From a virus, in the IMG/VR virus record IMGVR_UViG_3300009506_000043, positions 1 to 52,997 of that record: DNA of 52,997 nt. One strand, 5' to 3'. Every line of letters begins with the position of its first letter. Within the stretch, counting starts at the first letter, position 1. Position numbers and translations under genes: made by a program. Of the stretch, positions 48,043 through 52,997 are shown in pieces. The notes beneath the pieces are model-generated. The model did not search any database. It had not been told where the DNA came from and worked only from the letters and a program-made list of their open reading frames with translations.

Positions 48043-49263
48043 TCACTTCCTGGCACTTTCTGTCACTATTTCCTGGGAAATTCGGATTGACTTGCGGCCA
48101 GGAAGTGACTTTGGCACTCTATGCCGGCGCCGAGATGCTTCGCTTTTTACTTCGCCCTCTTCGACCGCCAGTCTCAAGTGCTCCTCCGTCACTTGCAGGT
48201 AGTGTTGCTCGGCGACGCGGCTGGAATGACCGATCCAACCGGCGACAACATGCGAGGGGAATCTATCATTTAATTCTGTCTCTCTGCTCGATCGCATGTT
48301 TTGAAAAAGCTTCGGCCAAGGTATAATACCACGACTCCGCAAAGCGCGCTTGACTCTGTGGTAAACCGTGGGCCCTGTCATCGTCGGATCGTCGATAATC
48401 TGACCCTTAGACTCATGTTGCCAGCGCCGACTCAAAACCTCCCTGACGTCGGGGAAGAGTGGAATCATCCGAATTCGGCAATGCGGGTGCCTGGCCGTCT
48501 TCTGGCAGGTCACACGAAGCGTCCCGCCTTCCCAGTCAATATCAGCCCAGTCGAGCGGGAGGACCTCAGAGGGCACCCTGAGGCCTCCAAAACGGGCCAG
48601 GACGGCGACCAAATACGAGTCGTCATCCAGATCGTCGGCCAGGCTGCGGATCGATTCCTGGGGTACCCAGACGCGCCTAGCGGCCAGATCCGGCTTCGGG
48701 GGCCGAATGCCGGCGAATGGATTGACTGGCAGCCACTGTTTGGCCACGGCCGCCGCGAAGAACTGGCCGGCCTGCCGAAACCGACTCTCCACTGTGGCAG
48801 TCGAAAGCGGCTCGCCCTTGACCGCACCATGCTGGCTGAGCCAAACCAAAAACTCTTGCGCGTCTCCCCGGCTGACCGATCCAATCAATCGATCCGGGCC
48901 GAAAAAAGTCAGGAGATTTCTCTTTACCTTAGCGTGAATTTTTTGGGTAGAGGAATTGACCTGGACAGTTCGGCTGGCGTAGTCAAGCAAGGCGGCCAGC
49001 GTGGCCTGTGGGGCTTCCTCAAGGACCCCAAGCCGGGCGAGACGTTGTGTCATTTGCGGACTCAGGCCTGTGACCCAGGCCCTGGTTTCAGGGTCAAGCG
49101 GCAGGCCGAGCCGCCTTGTGCTCAGAATCATGTCGATGCGCCTCGCGAGTTGCTGCGCTTGGCGCCTCGACGCAACGCCGAGTCGCAGAGTTTGCCGCGA
49201 CCCGTTGAGGTTCCGAAATTGAATCCACACATGGCCTTTCGGCCTCCTGACAACTGACGCCAT
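48043..49263 (-). CDS. int: Tyrosine integrase, planctomycete type
   Basis: A 406-residue recombinase from ATG 49261-49263 (GGAGGCGCATG; an adjacent upstream ATG is alternative). N-terminal MASVVRRPKGHVWIQFRNL and a SAM-like core-binding part precede the catalytic domain: FGGLRVPSEVLPLDW (Arg), CQKTARHPHCRIRMIP (Lys region), FQNMRSSRETEL (box II, His replaced by Asn/Gln), GWIGHSSRVAEQHYLQV (His and Tyr). The box II variant and AEQHYLQVTEEH ending fit integrases I associate with Planctomycetes. attP lies at its 3' end. Confidence 0.9.
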   Translation of the reverse strand: MASVVRRPKGHVWIQFRNLNGSRQTLRLGVASRRQAQQLARRIDMILSTRRLGLPLDPETRAWVTGLSPQMTQRLARLGVLEEAPQATLAALLDYASRTVQVNSSTQKIHAKVKRNLLTFFGPDRLIGSVSRGDAQEFLVWLSQHGAVKGEPLSTATVESRFRQAGQFFAAAVAKQWLPVNPFAGIRPPKPDLAARRVWVPQESIRSLADDLDDDSYLVAVLARFGGLRVPSEVLPLDWADIDWEGGTLRVTCQKTARHPHCRIRMIPLFPDVREVLSRRWQHESKGQIIDDPTMTGPTVYHRVKRALRSRGIIPWPKLFQNMRSSRETELNDRFPSHVVAGWIGHSSRVAEQHYLQVTEEHLRLAVEEGEVKSEASRRRHRVPKSLPGRKSIRISQEIVTESARK

Positions 49264-49552
49264 CATGCGCCTCCAGTGTTTTGAGATATCGTTCCACAGC
49301 GGATCGCCTGATCCGCACAATCCTCCCTCCGCAACTGACGGTAGGGAGTTCGCCCGCCTCGATTTTGCGCCGTAGAGTGCGCGATGAGACGTGCAACAAA
49401 TTGGCAGCCTCTGCGTAAGTCAGAAGTTGCGCTTGAGGGATGACCTGGACTGATTCCAGTGTCAATGACCCTTGGAGGACTTGGTCTGCGAGCCACAGAC
49501 CGATCACCTCGCCGAGAACTCGGCACGCCTCGACAATTTCGTCCCTTGACAT
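49094..49552 (-). CDS. Xis-like HTH protein overlapping int
   Basis: A 152-residue protein, MSRDEIVEACRVLGEVIGLW. LLTYAEAANLLHVSSRTLRR then KIEAGELPTVSCGGRIVRIR is a typical excisionase/MerR-like winged helix. Start after AAGGAGGCCCCTA. It runs 170 bases into int, recalling lambda xis-int overlap. Most likely controls excision or int expression. Confidence 0.65.
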   Translation of the reverse strand: MSRDEIVEACRVLGEVIGLWLADQVLQGSLTLESVQVIPQAQLLTYAEAANLLHVSSRTLRRKIEAGELPTVSCGGRIVRIRRSAVERYLKTLEAHDGVSCQEAERPCVDSISEPQRVAANSATRRCVEAPSAATREAHRHDSEHKAARPAA

Positions 49553-49574
49553 TAGGGGCCTCCTTAGTGGGATT

Positions 49575-49584
49575 GGTCTCCTCG
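49575..49584 (-). promoter_or_regulatory. Displaced leader motif CGAGGAGACC
   Basis: Exact copy about 22 nt upstream of the Xis-like ATG, where the working SD is AAGGAGG; preceded by CCCACGATACC. Too far to act as the SD, so it may be a remnant or a binding site. Confidence 0.6.
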
Positions 49585-49638
49585 GGTATCGTGGGTCCCA
49601 TCACGTCTTTAGATTAACGCCAGAACGGCGTCAGTAAC

Positions 49639-49667
49639 GGGCATTTTTGGAATATACATAAATGCCC
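49639..49667. terminator. Hairpin after membrane gene
   Basis: GGGCATTT paired with AAATGCCC, 13-base loop, between the membrane coiled-coil gene and the integration module; could stop readthrough. Confidence 0.55.
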
Positions 49668-49676
49668 AGTCGCCTG

Positions 49677-50066
49677 TCAAGAAGACGGCAGATCACTTCC
49701 CTCAAATCTAGGTGCATTCGAGGAAGAATTCGTCAAAATAAGACCTAGGCGCTCCATCGTCCGCTCAATTCGCTCAAGAGTGGCCGCCTGATTCTCGATG
49801 AGTTTTCTGAGCTCATCCATGTTTTTGAGCAGACTCTCATTATTTTCCGCAAGTTTCTTGTTGAGGGCCGTGGACTGTTCGATGTATTTGATGGCATAGG
49901 TGCGAATGTCCCGCCACTCGTTACTCTCTTCACGCCACCGCTGGCCGGCGAAGCCAAGAAGGAGAAGTGTGAGCGCAGCCCAAGGGCCGGCACGAATCAC
50001 CTGACGCTTGAGTTCCAGTGTGAGCGATCCGTTATTATTATCACCCGCAGACTTGACGGCATTCAT
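49677..50066 (-). CDS. Membrane coiled-coil protein
   Basis: A 129-residue protein: polar start, one membrane helix (AGPWAALTLLLLGFAGQ, about residues 26-42), then a long coiled coil (NKKLAENNESLLKNMDELRK, ATLERIERTMERLG). The topology resembles inner-membrane spanins or holin-associated proteins. It ends the spike-side virion operon, where lysis genes often lie. No partner recognised. Confidence 0.55.
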   Translation of the reverse strand: MNAVKSAGDNNNGSLTLELKRQVIRAGPWAALTLLLLGFAGQRWREESNEWRDIRTYAIKYIEQSTALNKKLAENNESLLKNMDELRKLIENQAATLERIERTMERLGLILTNSSSNAPRFEGSDLPSS

Positions 50067-50089
50067 TGCGTCACCAACCCTTCATCTTC

Positions 50090-50563
50090 CTAACAAGCAA
50101 TTCGGAAATTGCCGCCATTCGCAGAATCAAGGAAGTCCAACTTGAAGTCGCTACCATTCGTTACCCGATCAGGCCCATCGATGTAACCGATCAATCGTGA
50201 TGTGGTGTCATCGGCCGTGCCCTCCTTGATCAGGACGGCGGCAACAACGGTATAGCCTGCTTGTAGGGAAATCCAAGTTAAATCTCCGATTGTGACTTCA
50301 ATTCGCGCAAGCGTGAAGTTCGGGGCCTTCGTAATCTCCGCAGTCTTTCTGCCCGAATTTCCCCATCCAGGAACATATCCTGTGCAACTCAGCTCAGCAT
50401 CGACAGGATCATTTGCCCCTTCCGCATCCACGACAAGATGCGCTTTACTTGGTGTATAGACTGTGGTGTTTGAGAGCAACATGATCTTCAACGTGTCATT
50501 GAAGAGGTCAATTGTGCCATCAAAGCAGTCTTCCAGGCCTTTAACATACCAATTTGTGGCCAT
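50090..50563 (-). CDS. Small virion protein
   Basis: A 157-residue protein, MATNWYVKGLEDCFDGTIDL. LKIMLLSNTTVYTPSKAHLV, ARIEVTIGDLTWISLQAGYT and VAAVLIKEGTADDTTSRLIG suggest a beta-sandwich tail or head protein, a pattern seen in small phage structural proteins. Located between spike and membrane genes. Confidence 0.65.
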   Translation of the reverse strand: MATNWYVKGLEDCFDGTIDLFNDTLKIMLLSNTTVYTPSKAHLVVDAEGANDPVDAELSCTGYVPGWGNSGRKTAEITKAPNFTLARIEVTIGDLTWISLQAGYTVVAAVLIKEGTADDTTSRLIGYIDGPDRVTNGSDFKLDFLDSANGGNFRIAC

Positions 50564-50572
50564 GCTATTTCC

Positions 50573-52261
50573 TCACGATCTAATGCGCAACTGCCAGCAG
50601 GATTCCGGCGTAACGTATGAAAAATATCCAGTTGCGTATGCCGTACCTGCCTCAGCCTGCATCACAATTGGAACGAGCGTTTCACCTAACCGATGATCAA
50701 TCGCATAGTTTCCCACGATACGTTGATAAAATGGTTCAGCAACAAAGCAGTGATCCCCAATGATCAGACAACTGTAAGGGACGTTGTAAAGATTGATATC
50801 CACGCATGGTGATGTAGCTTCACCAGCATCAGCAAGAAAAGTGATAGTGCCGATTACAGCGGTGAATGCTACCGCATAGTCGCCAATAATCTTTTGATCG
50901 GTCAGTGGACCGGAAAAACAATGATCGCCAATAATTCGCTGGTTACTTTCGCCCGCAGGTGGGGCCGGCGTGGTCTTCCTAATGATAAATGCATCAAACC
51001 GCCAATCCGCTTCATTTACCCATGCGGGCAGTGATCGGTTAAAAGGCGCCGTAATTGTGCCAGAACTAACTATACCCGTGTCTACCGGAGTGCCCCAGCG
51101 ATCCAGGGGGTCCAGGAGTTCGTAATGATCCCCATCATCAAGCCATTCAGAGACATCGATATCGAAAGTGCTTTCCCCCTGGAACCCTACGGCACCAACA
51201 TGCGCGCGGAGGGGATCGTATTCATTGATATGAAAATGAACCAGCGGCGACGTCGGTATTGGGATGCCATCTTCCGGGTTCGCAGTAAAGTAGCCACTCC
51301 ATTCCGTTGTCCAATAGACATCATGCCACCAGAAGTTGTAATTAGCGTCTGGATAATGCGGCCAAGAAACAGGATCAAATACATTTGTGTTCATCCCGCC
51401 CCAAAGCACAACATTGTTTTCGACGCGCAAATCCTCGCCGCCAACCGTGTAGCCAAAAGCAATCGTCGAGCACGCTGCTAGGTTGCCTGTCCAATACAGA
51501 TGTTTATTGCTGGACGGATTTTGACCCCCGATTTGCAGATCCCCGCCCGGATTGCCTCGTTTCCACCAATGTATGTTGCCTTGGATATCAAAATTGTCCG
51601 TCTTGCCGGTCTTGCTGTAGACGTGAATGTCATAGTCCCAGGATTGGGCAAAGAAACAATGCCGAACATGCTTGAACTTGCCATCATCAGCATTGTTCTG
51701 CGTATAGATTCCATGACCCCGATACTTACCCGTGCCATACCATCCATTGTCATAGATCGAACAGCCGTAGACTTCCGCATCGTCATCTGCTGGGGCCCAT
51801 AGACCTATCCCATTACCGCAGGCGGCATGAATCGAACAGTTGATCAGCTTGTGGCCAGATCCTGAAATGATGTGGACGCCGCCGTCAGGGTAATCAATTT
51901 CCCCCTCGATACGGTCGTCGTTGATAGCTTCGGCTACAATGATCTCCAAATCGTAGATGCGGACATAAGTAGCCGGTGGCGGACCAATGTACGTGTTGAG
52001 GCCGCCGTCAACAATGACATGCGCCCCTTCGATCGGGCGGATATGGATCGGTGCAGCCTGGGTTCCGTAAAGGCGATATGTGTACCCGATGCTATCGACG
52101 GAACGGTCAGGATGAACATAAGTTCCGGCGGCAATCCAAATCGTGTCACCCGGCTGAACCGTCGAATACTTCGAGCCAAGTGCAGACAGAAGGTCCCACG
52201 GCAGTTCCTGTGTTCCAGGATTCTCCGAGTTACCGGTAAGCGAGACGTACCAATCGCCCAT
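50573..52261 (-). CDS. Beta-helix tailspike with IIGD repeats
   Basis: A 562-residue protein, MGDWYVSLTGNSENPGTQEL. The start GDTIWIAAGTYVHPDRS ... HIRPIEGAHVIVDGG is the DUF1565/pectate-lyase entry; Asn-ladder coils follow (HKLINCSIHAACGNGIGLWA, RVENNVVLWGGMN). The end has four short repeats (RIIGDHCF, KIIGDYAV, LIIGDHCF, RIVGNYAI). ATG 52259-52261 preferred; GTG 52265-52267 alternative. Second beta-helix spike in the genome. Confidence 0.75.
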   Translation of the reverse strand: MGDWYVSLTGNSENPGTQELPWDLLSALGSKYSTVQPGDTIWIAAGTYVHPDRSVDSIGYTYRLYGTQAAPIHIRPIEGAHVIVDGGLNTYIGPPPATYVRIYDLEIIVAEAINDDRIEGEIDYPDGGVHIISGSGHKLINCSIHAACGNGIGLWAPADDDAEVYGCSIYDNGWYGTGKYRGHGIYTQNNADDGKFKHVRHCFFAQSWDYDIHVYSKTGKTDNFDIQGNIHWWKRGNPGGDLQIGGQNPSSNKHLYWTGNLAACSTIAFGYTVGGEDLRVENNVVLWGGMNTNVFDPVSWPHYPDANYNFWWHDVYWTTEWSGYFTANPEDGIPIPTSPLVHFHINEYDPLRAHVGAVGFQGESTFDIDVSEWLDDGDHYELLDPLDRWGTPVDTGIVSSGTITAPFNRSLPAWVNEADWRFDAFIIRKTTPAPPAGESNQRIIGDHCFSGPLTDQKIIGDYAVAFTAVIGTITFLADAGEATSPCVDINLYNVPYSCLIIGDHCFVAEPFYQRIVGNYAIDHRLGETLVPIVMQAEAGTAYATGYFSYVTPESCWQLRIRS

Positions 52262-52263
52262 CG

Positions 52264-52997
52264 TCACGCCTCATCGACTAGGCTTACATCGGGACAAATC
52301 CACAAGTGAGTCGAAGGGACAGCGAGGCCAAAATCATAGAAAATCCAACCCGGTTCAGTGGGGTTAATTCCAGGAATCACCAGCTTGTATTTGGTGTAAG
52401 GCCCACCGGGCTCCGTCCAGGTAGATGAATCGGTCTTCAAGTAAGGCGATGTACCGGCTGCCTTGCCGTCGCCATAGGTCGCGAAAGTCGATAGCCATTC
52501 ACCATCGGCCGTGCCGGATTCGCTATTCCAGCGCACCCTGGCTCCAACTTCGTCATCGGTCAGCCCTGAGTCGTCAGAAAGTAGATAAATCGTCAGTTGC
52601 TTAGACCCAGTGGCATCATGCCATTTCGATAAGGTCTGGGGAAGCCAGCCGATATCCAGGCGATTTGCACTCGCATTTGTGTAGAGATCATAGGCCCAGC
52701 TGTTTTCGCCGTCTGATCCCGTGCGGTAGACACTTGTCTGCTGCTTCCCATGAGTAAGCCCGTAGGCAACAGAGTCATACAGGCCGAGGGGAGTCTTGGA
52801 GAGTGCGCCGACGGCGCAGAACTTGGCTCGGATGTGATCACCGCGCTTTATTGTGCCATTACAAAGCGCGTACCCACTTTTCAAAACGCATCGCACAAAC
52901 TCACATTGTATTATTGGAACCGTGGGGCAGTACATCAGGAGCGAAAACTTCGACAGGTCGCATTCCTCGACAGTCCCAACAATCGGATTTTGGTAGC
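52264..52997 (-). CDS. Virion adhesin-like protein, C-terminal part
   Basis: Continues in frame from 1-677. The ending runs from the join through SLLMYCPTVPIIQCEFVRCV, GLYDSVAYGLTHGKQQTSVY and TIYLLSDDSGLTDDEVGARV to GLAVPSTHLWICPDVSLVDEA, a strand-rich carbohydrate-binding-like domain. The stop at 52264 overlaps the next gene's GTG. 52940-52997 duplicates 1-58, so the whole protein is 450 residues, not two genes. Confidence 0.75.
   Translation of the reverse strand, partial: YQNPIVGTVEECDLSKFSLLMYCPTVPIIQCEFVRCVLKSGYALCNGTIKRGDHIRAKFCAVGALSKTPLGLYDSVAYGLTHGKQQTSVYRTGSDGENSWAYDLYTNASANRLDIGWLPQTLSKWHDATGSKQLTIYLLSDDSGLTDDEVGARVRWNSESGTADGEWLSTFATYGDGKAAGTSPYLKTDSSTWTEPGGPYTKYKLVIPGINPTEPGWIFYDFGLAVPSTHLWICPDVSLVDEA
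52940..52997. repeat. Circular-assembly overlap, right copy
   Basis: Exact repeat of 1-58; see that entry. Confidence 0.95.

Larger units (their letters stand above)
47741..48110. other. attP: Candidate attP
   Basis: Left arm: TGTCACATCG at 47741, then TGTCACTTCC three times in tandem (47773-47802) and TGTCACGTCG. Right arm: TGTCACTTCC (48041), TGGCACTTTC (48051), TGTCACTATT (48061) and an inverted copy near 48099. Lambda Int arm sites contain GTCACTAT and are also spaced 10 bp. A core-like GTGCGC-N9-GCGCAC lies at 47819-47839. The exact crossover is not identified. Confidence 0.55.

Noticed and set aside
47605-48090. 161-codon plus-strand frame through attP
   Set aside because: Crosses a terminator and repeat arrays; sequence is not protein-like.
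48301-49257. 318-codon plus-strand open frame
   Set aside because: Antisense to the integrase, which has clear catalytic motifs.

Overview
This window is a complete, circularly permuted genome of a temperate podovirus-like phage, given once around plus a 58-base overlap. Bases 1-58 are identical to 52940-52997, and one long reading frame runs without a stop across that join, so the true circle is 52,939 bp. Head genes (terminase, portal, scaffold, major capsid), a connector-type adaptor, a nozzle-like protein, a 2,593-residue candidate ejection protein and several beta-helix spikes suggest a short-tailed virion; no tape-measure or tail-tube gene was seen. The tyrosine integrase has the box II variant (QNMR..RETEL) and the GHS..AEQHYLQV end that I associate with planctomycete integrases. 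The host is therefore probably a planctomycete; this is family recall, not a search result.

Almost every gene reads on the minus strand, so the map is best followed from high to low coordinates. 49677-52997 and 1-4585: tailspikes, small virion proteins and a membrane coiled-coil protein. 47741-49552: integration module, made of an Xis-like HTH gene overlapping int and a candidate attP with 10-bp arm-like repeats on both sides. 40205-47671: CsrA-like protein, RecE-like exonuclease, candidate annealing protein, zinc-ribbon and HTH proteins, a PD-(D/E)XK-like nuclease, a replication initiator with a nine-copy iteron array inside its gene, a helicase-loader-like protein and a RuvC-like resolvase. 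35211-40141: poorly characterised proteins, a papain-like peptidase, a secreted protein and a repressor-like HTH protein. 34802-35305 is the only convincing plus-strand gene. 28186-34688: many very small proteins, unusually rich in zinc-ribbon CxxC pairs, plus a DUF932 protein; this region also holds a 0.75-kb GC-rich non-coding segment and strong hairpin terminators. 4691-28036: the virion operon, from nozzle through the ejection proteins, terminase, portal and scaffold to the capsid.

The phage appears to replicate theta-style from an origin inside its initiator gene, recruiting the host helicase (no polymerase, primase or helicase was recognised), and to recombine with its own exonuclease/annealase pair. 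At least ten genes, early and structural, start behind a near-identical leader, CGAGGAGACC, often preceded by CCAC. Because the phage also encodes a CsrA-family protein, whose relatives bind GGA-containing ribosome-binding sites, an attractive but unproven model is that the phage controls a set of its own messages post-transcriptionally. That is the most promising candidate for a new system here.
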